A program made the position numbers and the translations under genes. A stretch of 12,901 nt of DNA from the NCBI GenBank assembly GCA_017615515.1, contig JAFZZX010000016.1, forward strand, positions 1 through 12,901. Direction: 5' to 3'. Positions within the stretch are counted from its first letter, which is position 1, and each line of letters opens with the position of its first letter. Shown here piece by piece: positions 1 through 7,992 of the stretch. The notes under the pieces are model-generated. The model ran no database searches. It was given only the letters and a program-made list of their open reading frames with translations, and was not told the origin of the DNA. The stretch is from Clostridia bacterium. Its GTDB lineage: Bacteria; Bacillota; Clostridia; Christensenellales; CAG-1252.

Positions 1-964
1 ACGGGAAGACCGAAAGGATAAAGACGTAGGTGATGATGTAGTAAAGGAGCGCGATACCCGATGCAACGCCGAGCAAACGATAGAGAAGGATCAACAGAAG
101 AATGATGATACCGATCGCGATCGCGCCGATCAACAAACTGCTGGAAAGTGCGTTGTCACCGAGCGTAGCGGAGATCTCACGGCTCTCGACGAGTTTGAGC
201 TCGACGTCGAACGCACCCGCCAAAAGCTTGGTGACGTATTCGTTCGCGGTCGTATAGCTCTGCGCCCATTCGCTGCTCGTGATGATCGCCCTGCCGTCCG
301 TGATCGGGGTATTGACCGTCGGGCCCATGACCCATTCGCCGTTGATCCAGATATTCAGCGACTTGCCGTTGAGTTCGGTGGTCGCGTCGGCGAACTTCTT
401 GGTGCCTTCGGTGTCGAACTGGAGCGCGATCACGTACTCGTTGTCTTCGTTGACCGAAACGTATGCGTTCTCGAGATCCTTACCCGTGACCCACAAGCCG
501 TCGTCGGTGAAACTGTCCTTTTCGTCCTTGCCTTCGGTTCTGAACTCGAGGCTCGACGGCGTACCGATCAAGGTGAACAGCGTCTCGGGATCGGACACGT
601 CAGGCACTTCGACGCGGATCCTGTCGTCGCCGACTCTGCTGACCGTCGCTTCGGTGTAGCCCTTGTCGTAGAGCATATTGGAAAGCTGCTCCACGGTGCC
701 GTCCATACGCGAACCGAAATTGTCGTCGCGATCCGCGGTATTCGCTTCGAACACGGCGTAAACGCCGCCCTTCATGTCAAGACCGAGACTGATCGTCTTC
801 GGAAATGCTTTGTAATCGTAAACTCCGAGCTCGCCGTTATCCAAAGAAACGAAAGCAAAAATCGCGCCCATGGAGATCAAGATCCCCAGGATCACGAACA
901 CAACGATCGCTTTCGCTTTGGTCATTTTGGGCTTGGAGCCGATTTCTCTCGGTAATCTCCCCAC
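1..964 (-). CDS. secD: Protein translocase subunit SecD, 3' end cut by window
   Basis: SecD works with SecF and YajC at the SecYEG channel and uses the proton gradient to help pull exported proteins across the membrane. The window encodes the first 321 residues. Seen: a basic N-terminus, TM1 at about 17-39, the family signature LGLDMKGG at 60-67 (usually LGLDLQGG), an extracytoplasmic domain to about 270 with VTGKDLENA at 159-167, then TLGDNALSSSLL leading into hydrophobic segments at about 274-296 and 299-320. The remaining C-terminal membrane segments lie beyond position 1, so I cannot tell whether secF is separate or fused. The start is a GTG with GGAGG seven bases upstream. The in-frame ATG at 925 has no Shine-Dalgarno sequence and would cut into the basic N-terminus. 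It has its own promoter. secD downstream of scfB is a recurrent clostridial arrangement. Confidence 0.95.
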   Translation of the reverse strand, partial: MGRLPREIGSKPKMTKAKAIVVFVILGILISMGAIFAFVSLDNGELGVYDYKAFPKTISLGLDMKGGVYAVFEANTADRDDNFGSRMDGTVEQLSNMLYDKGYTEATVSRVGDDRIRVEVPDVSDPETLFTLIGTPSSLEFRTEGKDEKDSFTDDGLWVTGKDLENAYVSVNEDNEYVIALQFDTEGTKKFADATTELNGKSLNIWINGEWVMGPTVNTPITDGRAIITSSEWAQSYTTANEYVTKLLAGAFDVELKLVESREISATLGDNALSSSLLIGAIAIGIIILLLILLYRLLGVASGIALLYYIITYVFILSVFP

Positions 965-995
965 TGTAATGCCTCCAAAATATAGTATTACTTAG

Positions 996-1015
996 ACTAT
1001 TATATATATAATAGT
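996..1015. repeat. Perfect 20-bp AT-rich palindrome over the secD promoter
   Basis: The ten bases ACTATTATAT are followed by their exact reverse complement, giving an uninterrupted 20-bp palindrome with an alternating TA core. It covers the -10 hexamer and the adjoining part of the spacer of the secD promoter. A repressor bound here would block RNA polymerase, so it may be an operator. The low-complexity TA core means chance symmetry is also possible. It has no loop, so it would make a poor RNA hairpin. Confidence 0.5.
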
Positions 1016-1027
1016 TCAGCAAGTCAA
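999..1027 (-). promoter_or_regulatory. Sigma-A-type promoter of secD
   Basis: On the minus strand, TTGACT (1027-1022), a 17-bp spacer and a consensus TATAAT (1004-999) form a near-perfect housekeeping promoter. The scfB stop codon TGA lies inside the -35 hexamer. Transcription would start near 992, leaving a leader of about 28 nt that carries GGAGG at 976-972. secD can therefore be transcribed separately from scfAB. Confidence 0.85.
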
Positions 1028-2391
1028 CGTTTTTCGTTGTATTTTTTCTCCACGGCGTAGATTCCGAGAGAACATTCGAGCCGCTTTTTCATCATTTCGC
1101 ACCCCGCTCCGTAGGGCGTGAAAAGGTCCTTTTCATAATAATGCGACGCGGCGACGCATCCGCCGCTGCAATAATACTTCGCAAAACAATTCTCGCACTT
1201 CGCCTTATTATTCACCGTGATCTCCGAGAAAGTCTCGCGGATCGAGGGATCGAACGACCCGTCCAAAACGTTGCCGATACGGTATCCCTCCTCGCCGACG
1301 AACTGGTGGCAAGGATAAATGTCCCCGATCGGAGAGACGGCGAGATACCCACACCCCGCGGAACACCCCGACAGCCGTTTCATGATACACGGGCCGCTCT
1401 CGAGGTCGATCATAAAGTGAAAAAAGTTGAACCATTTGCCGTTCGCGCGGCGGTCGATATAAGCTTCGGCGAGCTTGTCGTACTCTTTGAGTACGGTGCC
1501 GACCTTATCCGAGGTGATCGCCATCGGATTATCGGGCGGCAAGACGACAGGCTCGACCGAGATCTGATCGAATCCCGCGTCGGCAAGCGCCAAAACGTCG
1601 GCGGCAAAATCGAGGTTATAGGCGGTAAAGGTGCCGCGGATATAGTATCTCTTGTCCCCGCGAACCGCGCGGAACTTCCTCGCCGCGGAAAGGATCGCGC
1701 CGTAGGCGTTCGCCCCGCTTTTGGTCGTTCTGACTCGATTATGCACCTCTTCTCTGCCGTCTATGCTGATCACGACGTTGTCCATCTCGCGATTCAGAAA
1801 CTCGATGTTTTCGTCGTTCAGGAGCACGGCGTTCGTAGTCATCGTGAAGCTGAGTTCTTTGCCCGCCTCTTTCGCGCGCGTTTTGCCGTACTCTACGGCG
1901 GTCTTCACGACCGACATATTCATCAAGGGCTCGCCGCCGAAAAAGTCTATCTCTAGGTTATGCCTCGTGCCGCTCTTCTCGATCAAGAAGTCGATCGCGG
2001 CGCGCGCCACCTCTTCGGTCATATAATCACGGGCGGTATTGTAGGTGCCTTCCTTGGCAAAACAGTATTTGCAACGGAGATTGCAGTCGTGACAGACGTG
2101 CAAACAGAGCGCCTTGACGACGTCGGATTTCTTGTACGGGAAGGTCACGTCCACACCGATCAGCCCTTGTGACTCGAGCTCAGCGATCTCGGACTCGATC
2201 TCCTTTGTCTCCGCATCCGAAAGCGCGGAAAAGTCCGCAAGCTCTTGCGGACTCAACTCTTCGTACTTGTTCTTAATGACGAGATATGCCTTGCGATCGA
2301 CCGAATGCAAACTATTGCTATACGGATGATAGACGAGGTAAAAGGTTTCGCCTTTGTACGTGAAAGGGAAACTATGGGTTATGAGCCTCAT
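1024..2391 (-). CDS. scfB: SCIFF peptide radical SAM/SPASM maturase (thioether-forming)
   Basis: This 455-residue enzyme resembles the SCIFF maturases such as CteB, which use S-adenosylmethionine radical chemistry to form Cys-Thr thioether bonds in a small cysteine-rich precursor. Residues 1 to about 85 match the position of the precursor-recognition (RRE) domain. The radical SAM cluster motif CxxxCxxC is C103, C107 and C110, followed by the FFGGEP SAM-binding segment at 150-155. The SPASM region carries C335, C343, C347, C361, C399, C402, C408, C412, C431 and C440, enough for two auxiliary Fe-S clusters. Additional cysteines, C96 and C100, lie just before the main motif. The frame is open for 53 further codons upstream, but those overlap scfA and are Pro/Ser/Ala/Arg-rich, so I start at MRLITHSFPF. 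The start lies seven bases after the scfA stop, implying translational coupling. Confidence 0.95.
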   Translation of the reverse strand: MRLITHSFPFTYKGETFYLVYHPYSNSLHSVDRKAYLVIKNKYEELSPQELADFSALSDAETKEIESEIAELESQGLIGVDVTFPYKKSDVVKALCLHVCHDCNLRCKYCFAKEGTYNTARDYMTEEVARAAIDFLIEKSGTRHNLEIDFFGGEPLMNMSVVKTAVEYGKTRAKEAGKELSFTMTTNAVLLNDENIEFLNREMDNVVISIDGREEVHNRVRTTKSGANAYGAILSAARKFRAVRGDKRYYIRGTFTAYNLDFAADVLALADAGFDQISVEPVVLPPDNPMAITSDKVGTVLKEYDKLAEAYIDRRANGKWFNFFHFMIDLESGPCIMKRLSGCSAGCGYLAVSPIGDIYPCHQFVGEEGYRIGNVLDGSFDPSIRETFSEITVNNKAKCENCFAKYYCSGGCVAASHYYEKDLFTPYGAGCEMMKKRLECSLGIYAVEKKYNEKR

Positions 2392-2398
2392 TGAAGGA

Positions 2399-2569
2399 TC
2401 AGAGGGTCTCTTTCTTCTTCGTATTGTTGATCCTTTCTTCCTGCTTGCAGGTCTGGTTGCCGACCGTGCAGCTGGTCTTGCAAGCGGACTGACAGCTGGA
2501 CTGGCACTCGGCGCAGCCGATGACGGCGGACTTTCTTTCGGTTTTCGCAATGGTGCTGATATGCTTCAT
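2399..2569 (-). CDS. scfA: SCIFF ranthipeptide precursor (six cysteines)
   Basis: This 56-residue peptide starts MKHISTIAKT. It carries six cysteines at 19, 22, 26, 30, 34 and 41, including the hallmark block SCQSACKTSCTVGNQTC (25-41). That matches the SCIFF family ('six cysteines in forty-five residues'), precursors modified by the neighbouring ScfB. Members are nearly universal in Clostridia; roles in cell-density signalling have been proposed but are not settled. By position, Cys34 with Thr40 or Thr35 are candidates for the thioether (inference). The ATG has AGGAG seven bases upstream, and scfB follows after seven bases. Odd point: a charged 15-residue tail (KQEERINNTKKKETL) follows the last cysteine, where typical members end soon after it. 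Confidence 0.96.
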   Translation of the reverse strand: MKHISTIAKTERKSAVIGCAECQSSCQSACKTSCTVGNQTCKQEERINNTKKKETL

Positions 2570-2587
2570 AGTTTTCTCCTTGAATCA

Positions 2588-2603
2588 AGCGGCGGGAACC
2601 GCT
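2588..2603 (-). promoter_or_regulatory. Small hairpin in the scfA leader
   Basis: The scfA 5' leader holds AGCGG and CCGCT separated by six bases, a possible 5-bp stem ending about 18 bases before the start codon. It has no T-tract, so it is not a terminator. It may stabilise the message or be chance. Confidence 0.25.
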
Positions 2604-2617
2604 CTTTAATCGGATAA

Positions 2618-2647
2618 ATTATAGCATAAATAATAAATATATATCAA
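2618..2647 (-). promoter_or_regulatory. Extended -10 promoter of scfA-scfB
   Basis: On the minus strand, TTGATA (2647-2642), an 18-bp spacer ending TGC, and TATAAT (2623-2618) give a strong promoter with an extended -10 (TGnTATAAT). The -10 overlaps the TAA stop codon of the upstream membrane protein gene, and the -35 lies within its last codons. Initiation near 2611 would give a leader of about 40 nt before scfA. Confidence 0.85.
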
Positions 2648-3038
2648 GCGTTTTCGCGCTCTTTTTGAGGTTCACGGTCAACACGCCGGATAAGAGCCCC
2701 GCAACGGCGCCGGTCACGAGATCCGGCCAAGACACGTCCGACAGAGTAAACTCCCCCGAGATCGCGGAAAAGACCAAGAAAGAAGTGACGACGTAGAGGA
2801 TGCCCGACAAGAGCCCTTTGAGCCAACCGTATCCGCTCCCGCGGCGGAATCCGATCAAGCATCCGATCACGACGGAGAGCATCTTAATGCCCAAGTTGAC
2901 GTATCCGATCACGTCGTCACCGACGTCAACGGACTTCACGATCAAAGCGAAAACCAGCACGGAAACCATCGAGATCAACACCGCGATCACGACGGTTTTA
3001 ACGATATCCAAGATCCAACGAGCGACACCCTTTTCCAT
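2619..3038 (-). CDS. Small four-helix membrane protein, TIGR04086/DUF3792-like
   Basis: This 139-residue, very hydrophobic protein has about four membrane helices (approximately residues 8-35, 45-66, 72-95 and 105-123). A basic FRRGSGYGWLKG loop lies between helices 2 and 3. Length, topology and position between yajC and the SCIFF genes match the small Clostridia/Bacilli membrane family TIGR04086 (YrzE-like); its function is unknown. The start is the ATG at 3038, with GGAGG five bases upstream. A GTG two codons earlier overlaps that Shine-Dalgarno sequence and is rejected. The C-terminal residues LDIYLLFML are AT-rich and are encoded by DNA that doubles as the scfA promoter, so the tail may be shaped by promoter needs. 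A terminator lies upstream and I saw no clear promoter of its own. Confidence 0.8.
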   Translation of the reverse strand: MEKGVARWILDIVKTVVIAVLISMVSVLVFALIVKSVDVGDDVIGYVNLGIKMLSVVIGCLIGFRRGSGYGWLKGLLSGILYVVTSFLVFSAISGEFTLSDVSWPDLVTGAVAGLLSGVLTVNLKKSAKTLDIYLLFML

Positions 3039-3082
3039 AAGCACCTCCGAAAAAGCCTATGCGGACAAGGGGAAGAATATGC

Positions 3083-3112
3083 AAAAGAAAAAGGAGAGCC
3101 GAAACTCTCCTT
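3083..3112 (-). terminator. Intrinsic terminator after yajC
   Basis: On the minus strand, AAGGAGAG and CTCTCCTT form a perfect 8-bp stem around a six-base loop (TTTCGG), followed by TTTCTTTTG. It begins about 20 bases after the yajC stop and separates yajC from the downstream membrane protein and SCIFF genes. Confidence 0.85.
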
Positions 3113-3133
3113 CCTTTCGACGTAATAATACGA

Positions 3134-3556
3134 TCAGATCGAATCGTCGTCTTTCTTGTCGGCATCCGAAGAAGTATTCTCGGAAACATCTTCCGCGTCG
3201 ACGTCGCCTTCTTGCGTATCGGCTTTGATGTCGCCCTTGCTACCCGGTGCGACCTGCTGTGCGTCGAGGTTCAGACCGATACCTTCGCGGTTGATCACGA
3301 TGATAACGGGGGTGCCTTTCGCGCCGATGTCGACCTCAAGGGTATTGTCGGTATTGATCGCAACGACGGTGCCGACCAACCTGCCGATCGTCATAATGCG
3401 GGTGCCGACCTTGATCGCCTCTTGCATCGCGGCATATTCCTTCTGCTTCTTCTTCTGCGGAATGATGGAGATCGCCATCATACCGACGAAAAGGACCAAA
3501 AGGATTACGATCATAAGAATGCTGGAGCCTTCCATTGCACAAATCATAGGAATCAT
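3134..3556 (-). CDS. yajC: Preprotein translocase subunit YajC
   Basis: YajC is a single-span membrane protein that associates with SecDF and the Sec channel. The 140-residue product has a short N-terminus and one hydrophobic helix at about 11-33. The family pattern IIPQKKKQKEYAAMQEAIKVGTRIM... at about 31 onward leads into a small domain with the GxRIMTIGRLVGTVV pattern. After about residue 108 comes a strongly acidic, low-complexity tail rich in Asp, Glu and Ser, which makes it longer than many YajC proteins of roughly 90-110 residues. The ATG at 3556 has AAGGAG seven bases upstream. It has its own promoter and a terminator directly downstream, so it can be a single-gene unit or the last gene of the queA-tgt transcript. 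Confidence 0.93.
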   Translation of the reverse strand: MIPMICAMEGSSILMIVILLVLFVGMMAISIIPQKKKQKEYAAMQEAIKVGTRIMTIGRLVGTVVAINTDNTLEVDIGAKGTPVIIVINREGIGLNLDAQQVAPGSKGDIKADTQEGDVDAEDVSENTSSDADKKDDDSI

Positions 3557-3588
3557 ATCTATTCTCCTTAATTTTTGTTACTATCGAA

Positions 3589-3617
3589 ATTATACACTAT
3601 TTCTCGAGAATCCACAA
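3589..3617 (-). promoter_or_regulatory. Promoter of yajC
   Basis: In the 102-base gap after tgt, the minus strand holds TTGTGG (3617-3612), a 17-bp spacer and a consensus TATAAT (3594-3589). The -35 is imperfect but spacing and -10 are ideal. Initiation near 3582 would give a leader of about 25 nt. No terminator for tgt was found in the gap, so read-through from tgt is also likely. Confidence 0.7.
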
Positions 3618-3658
3618 CTATATTTTACCTCTTATCGGATTTCTTTCCGCGAGAAAGG

Positions 3659-4780
<1,122 letters not shown>

Positions 4781-4792
4781 TCACTCCGTTTT

Positions 4793-5815
4793 CTAAACGA
4801 TAAAACACGCATCACCAAAAGAAAAGAATCTATATTTACTTTCGACCGCGTGCTTGTATGCCGCGAGGATCTTCTCCCTACCCATAAAGGCGGAAACCAA
4901 CATCAAGAGGGTACTTTCGGGCAAATGGAAGTTCGTGATCAAACCGTCCACGATCTTGAAAGAATACGGCGGATAGATAAAGATCTCGGTATTGCCGCTC
5001 CCCGCGAGGACGTGCCCCGCTCTGTCCGCCGCACTTTCGAGAGTGCGAACCGACGTCGTTCCGACGCAGATCACGCGTCTGCCCTCGGCTTTCGCCGCGT
5101 TGATCTCAGCCGCCGCCTCGTCCGAGATCTCGTAATACTCGTCGTGCATCTTGTGGTCTTCGATATTCTCCGCTTTGACGGGACGGAACGTGGAAAGTCC
5201 TACGTGCAACAAGATCTCAACGATTTTAACTCCTTTGGCGCGGATCTTATCCAACAGTTCGGGCGTGAAGTGCAATCCAGCCGTGGGCGCCGCCGCAGAA
5301 CCGTCGATCTTGCTGTAAACGGTTTGGTACTTGGAATTATCCGTGAGTTTTTCTTTGATATAAGGCGGAAGCGGCATAGCGCCGACCTTAGCGAGAATAT
5401 CCTCGAAGACGCCGTCGAAAAGAAACTCCACGACGCGTTCGCCCTCTTCCCCGCGCTCGGTCACGCGAGCCGAGAGTTCGTCCGAGAAAACGACTTCCGC
5501 GCCGACGTTCAGTTTCTTGCCGGGGCGAACGATCGCGCGCCAATGAGTGTAGTCAAGACGCTTTAATAGCAAAAACTCGACCTCGCCCGTGAACCCCTTG
5601 CGGTGTCCGATCAAACGGGCGGGAATGACTTTCGTATTATTGACGACGAGGACGTCTCCCGCGCACAAATAGTCGATCACGTCGCGGAAAAAGCGATCCT
5701 GCCAATCTCCCGTCTCGCGGTCAATGACCAAAAGCCGAGAGGAATCTCTCGGTTCGGCGGGGTGTTGTGCGATCCTGTCTTCGGGTAGATCGTAATAAAA
5801 ATCAGTTGTCTTCAT
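4793..5815 (-). CDS. queA: S-adenosylmethionine:tRNA ribosyltransferase-isomerase
   Basis: QueA transfers and isomerises the ribosyl group of S-adenosylmethionine onto preQ1-modified tRNA to make epoxyqueuosine, the step after Tgt. The 340-residue protein begins [19 protein letters not shown], the family's usual N-terminus. It contains [51 protein letters not shown] and the [17 protein letters not shown]-terminal signature, all typical. The frame stays open for 29 codons upstream, but those lie inside the ruvB 3' end and do not resemble QueA. The chosen ATG overlaps the end of ruvB by 14 bases and has no strong Shine-Dalgarno sequence, which fits translational coupling to ruvB. Confidence 0.98.
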   Translation of the reverse strand: MKTTDFYYDLPEDRIAQHPAEPRDSSRLLVIDRETGDWQDRFFRDVIDYLCAGDVLVVNNTKVIPARLIGHRKGFTGEVEFLLLKRLDYTHWRAIVRPGKKLNVGAEVVFSDELSARVTERGEEGERVVEFLFDGVFEDILAKVGAMPLPPYIKEKLTDNSKYQTVYSKIDGSAAAPTAGLHFTPELLDKIRAKGVKIVEILLHVGLSTFRPVKAENIEDHKMHDEYYEISDEAAAEINAAKAEGRRVICVGTTSVRTLESAADRAGHVLAGSGNTEIFIYPPYSFKIVDGLITNFHLPESTLLMLVSAFMGREKILAAYKHAVESKYRFFSFGDACFIV

Positions 5816-6896
5816 CGTCGGTCTTGGGGGTCGTACGTTCGAGCTGTTCGAGCATCGCCTCTTTGGACGGGGGGACCTTGAATCCAAGGTGCTTGTAGGC
5901 ACCCGAAAGACATACCCTGCCGCGCGGCGTGCGCGCGATGAATCCGAGCTGCATCAAATAGGGCTCGTAAACGTCTTCGATGGTATTCGCGTCCTCGCCG
6001 ATGGTCGCCGCAAGGGTATCAAGTCCGACGGGACCGCCGTTGTGCTTTTGCAATATCGTCAAAAGGATCTCGCGGTCTACGTTGTCGAGACCGAGGTCGT
6101 CGATCTCCAATAGGTCGAGGCTCTTCTTCGCCGTAGCGAGGGTAACGGTCTTTTCGTTTTGGTACTCCGAGAAATCGCGCACACGCTTAAGAAGGCGGTT
6201 CGCGATACGGGGCGTGCCGCGGGAACGACGGGCGATCTCGACCGCCGCCTCTTTCTCGATGCCGATGTCGAGAAGTTTCGCGCTGCGCGTGACGATGCGG
6301 GCGAGCTCTTCGGGCTTGTAGATCTCCAAACGGCAGATCACGCCGAAACGGTCGCGGAGAGGCGCCGTCAACATTCCCGCGCGCGTGGTCGCTCCGATCA
6401 ACGTAAACTTTTTGAGAGGAAGACGAATGCTCTTTGCGCTCGGACCCTTGCCGACCACGAAGTCCAAGACGTAGTCTTCCATCGCGGGATAGAGGATCTC
6501 CTCGACCGCGTGGGACAAACGGTGGATCTCATCGATAAAGAGGACGTCACCGTCGTAAAGGTTGGTGAGCATCGCCGCAAGGTCGGCGGCCTTCTCGATC
6601 GCGGGACCCGAGGTCACCTTGATCTGCGCGTTCATCTCGTTCGCGACGATATGCGCGAGGGTGGTCTTGCCGAGCCCCGGGGGGCCGTACAAAAGAACGT
6701 GGTCGAGGGCTTCGCCGCGTTTCTTAGCCGAGTGGATAAAAACGGAGAGATTCGCCTTGACCTTCTCTTGACCGACGTATTCCGCCATGGTCTTCGGGCG
6801 CAGGGTGTTCTCTATCTCCTCGTCCGTCTCTTCTCTGTCGCGTTCGACGAGCCTTTCGCCGAGCGCACTCTTGATAATATCGTCGTCATCAAACAT
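5802..6896 (-). CDS. ruvB: Holliday junction branch migration helicase RuvB
   Basis: RuvB is the AAA+ hexameric motor that, loaded by RuvA, drives branch migration of Holliday junctions in recombinational repair. The product is 364 residues from the ATG at 6896, slightly longer than many RuvBs because of an acidic N-terminus and a C-terminal tail. Seen (numbered from that ATG): [12 protein letters not shown] near 32-43, Walker [10 protein letters not shown] at 71-79, Walker [10 protein letters not shown] at 119-127, sensor segment IGATTRAG at about 167-174, LRDRFG with the arginine finger region at 180-185, and the [18 protein letters not shown]-domain signature. The ruvA stop overlaps the start by one base (TGATG). 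A GTG one codon earlier would overlap by four bases and is a possible alternative. Confidence 0.98.
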   Translation of the reverse strand: MFDDDDIIKSALGERLVERDREETDEEIENTLRPKTMAEYVGQEKVKANLSVFIHSAKKRGEALDHVLLYGPPGLGKTTLAHIVANEMNAQIKVTSGPAIEKAADLAAMLTNLYDGDVLFIDEIHRLSHAVEEILYPAMEDYVLDFVVGKGPSAKSIRLPLKKFTLIGATTRAGMLTAPLRDRFGVICRLEIYKPEELARIVTRSAKLLDIGIEKEAAVEIARRSRGTPRIANRLLKRVRDFSEYQNEKTVTLATAKKSLDLLEIDDLGLDNVDREILLTILQKHNGGPVGLDTLAATIGEDANTIEDVYEPYLMQLGFIARTPRGRVCLSGAYKHLGFKVPPSKEAMLEQLERTTPKTDDEDN

Positions 6897-7498
6897 CACT
6901 TATCCAACCTTTTGAGTACCGTCATTACGAGATCGTTCACCGTCTTTGCGTCCTTGCGAGCCGCCGCCACGAGGGTGTAAGCGTCGGTGCGACTGACCCC
7001 GAGGGTCGTCAGGACTTCGAGCGCTTCCTCGATCATCGTATCGCTTTCGAGCGCCGCGCCGCCCATAGAGCCTGCGGACAGGAAGGACGCGCCGTCCTCT
7101 CCGATGCTTTCTTTGAGTTCCACGACGATGCGTTCCGCAGTCTTTTTACCGATGCCCTTGACCTTCGCGAGGGTCTTGGTATCGCCCGAAACGATCGAGG
7201 TGGCAAGGGTGGACACGTCCGCGGCGGACAAGATGCCGATCGCCATCTTGGGGCCGACGCCCGACACGGTGATCAGACGAAGGAACATCTGTTTCTCCTC
7301 TTCCGACCAAAAGCCGTATAGGCTCATATCGTCCTCACGCACGGCGAGATAGGTATAGACCTTCACGGTCTGCCCCGCCCGCCCGAGCTTGGACACGGTG
7401 TAATTCGAGACGTTCAGCAAATAGCCGACGCCCGCTGCTTCCACGACGAGGTAACCGTCGCCGAAGGTATCCACTTTTCCCACGATATATGCGTACAT
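6896..7498 (-). CDS. ruvA: Holliday junction branch migration protein RuvA
   Basis: RuvA forms tetramers that bind the four-way junction and position RuvB rings. The 200-residue length is standard. Domain I (OB-fold) is about 1-63, beginning MYAYIVGKV with VGYLLNVS. Domain II has two helix-hairpin-helix motifs, [12 protein letters not shown] (79-90) and [17 protein letters not shown] (113-129). A flexible linker with Gly and Ser follows, and domain III (about 154-200), which contacts RuvB, contains [16 protein letters not shown]. The ATG follows the ruvC stop after only two bases, and the stop overlaps the ruvB start, so ruvC, ruvA and ruvB are translated as a tightly coupled unit. Confidence 0.98.
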   Translation of the reverse strand: MYAYIVGKVDTFGDGYLVVEAAGVGYLLNVSNYTVSKLGRAGQTVKVYTYLAVREDDMSLYGFWSEEEKQMFLRLITVSGVGPKMAIGILSAADVSTLATSIVSGDTKTLAKVKGIGKKTAERIVVELKESIGEDGASFLSAGSMGGAALESDTMIEEALEVLTTLGVSRTDAYTLVAAARKDAKTVNDLVMTVLKRLDK

Positions 7499-7500
7499 AA

Positions 7501-7992
7501 TTACATTCCGAAGAGCGAACCGAAGCGATTGGTTTGCGCGTGCGTGAGTGCCACCGCAAGGGCGTCCGCCGCGTCATCCGGCTTTGGGATCGCTTTCAGG
7601 CGCAAGGTCTGACGCACGACTTCCTGCATTTGGTGCTTGTCCGCGCCGCCCCACCCCGTGATCGCCTGCTTGATTTGATTGGGGGTGTATTCAAAGAGTT
7701 TGTCCGTATAGTTGATCGCCGTCATCAGGATCACGCCGCGCGCTTCCGCGACGGGGATCCCCGTGGTCACGTTATTCGAGAAGAAGAGTTCTTCGACCGC
7801 GATCTCGTCCGGCTTATATTTCTCGAGAAGGGTCATCATTCCCTTGTGGATCCGTTGTAAGCGAAGGGGCGTAGCCATACCCGCAGGCGTGTTGATCACG
7901 CCGTAGTCGATGGGCGTCACCTTCCCCTTCACGCTCTCCAAAACGCCGTATCCGACGATGGCGAGCCCGGGATCTATGCCGAGAATGATCAC
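7501..7992 (-). CDS. ruvC: Crossover junction endodeoxyribonuclease RuvC
   Basis: RuvC is the dimeric resolvase that cuts Holliday junctions symmetrically after RuvAB branch migration. The product has 163 residues, close to the family norm. The RNase H-like active site is complete: D7 in ILGIDPG, E67 in AVEELFF, and D140 and D143 in KPDDAADALAVALTH, matching the four acidic residues of E. coli RuvC (D7, E66, D138, D141). The start is GTG, overlapping the proA stop by four bases (GTGA). The N-terminus then reads (M)IILGIDPG, leaving no room for a different start. This overlap ties ruvC expression to proA. Confidence 0.98.
   Translation of the reverse strand: MIILGIDPGLAIVGYGVLESVKGKVTPIDYGVINTPAGMATPLRLQRIHKGMMTLLEKYKPDEIAVEELFFSNNVTTGIPVAEARGVILMTAINYTDKLFEYTPNQIKQAITGWGGADKHQMQEVVRQTLRLKAIPKPDDAADALAVALTHAQTNRFGSLFGM

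Noticed and set aside
837..1022. 61-codon minus-strand frame across the secD start and promoter
   Set aside because: It overlaps the well-supported secD N-terminus in another frame and crosses the promoter.
2392..2550. A 53-codon N-terminal extension of scfB (frame open to 2550), rich in Pro, Ser, Ala and Arg
   Set aside because: It overlaps scfA in another frame, has no homologous look, and the standard maturase N-terminus begins at MRLITHSFPF right after the scfA stop.
3039..3044. GTG start two codons upstream for the TIGR04086 membrane protein
   Set aside because: The GTG overlaps the GGAGG ribosome binding site, which is properly spaced for the ATG at 3038.
3640..3656. Short inverted repeat CTTTC/GAAAG after tgt as a terminator
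   Set aside because: Only five base pairs and followed by AAATCC instead of a T-tract.
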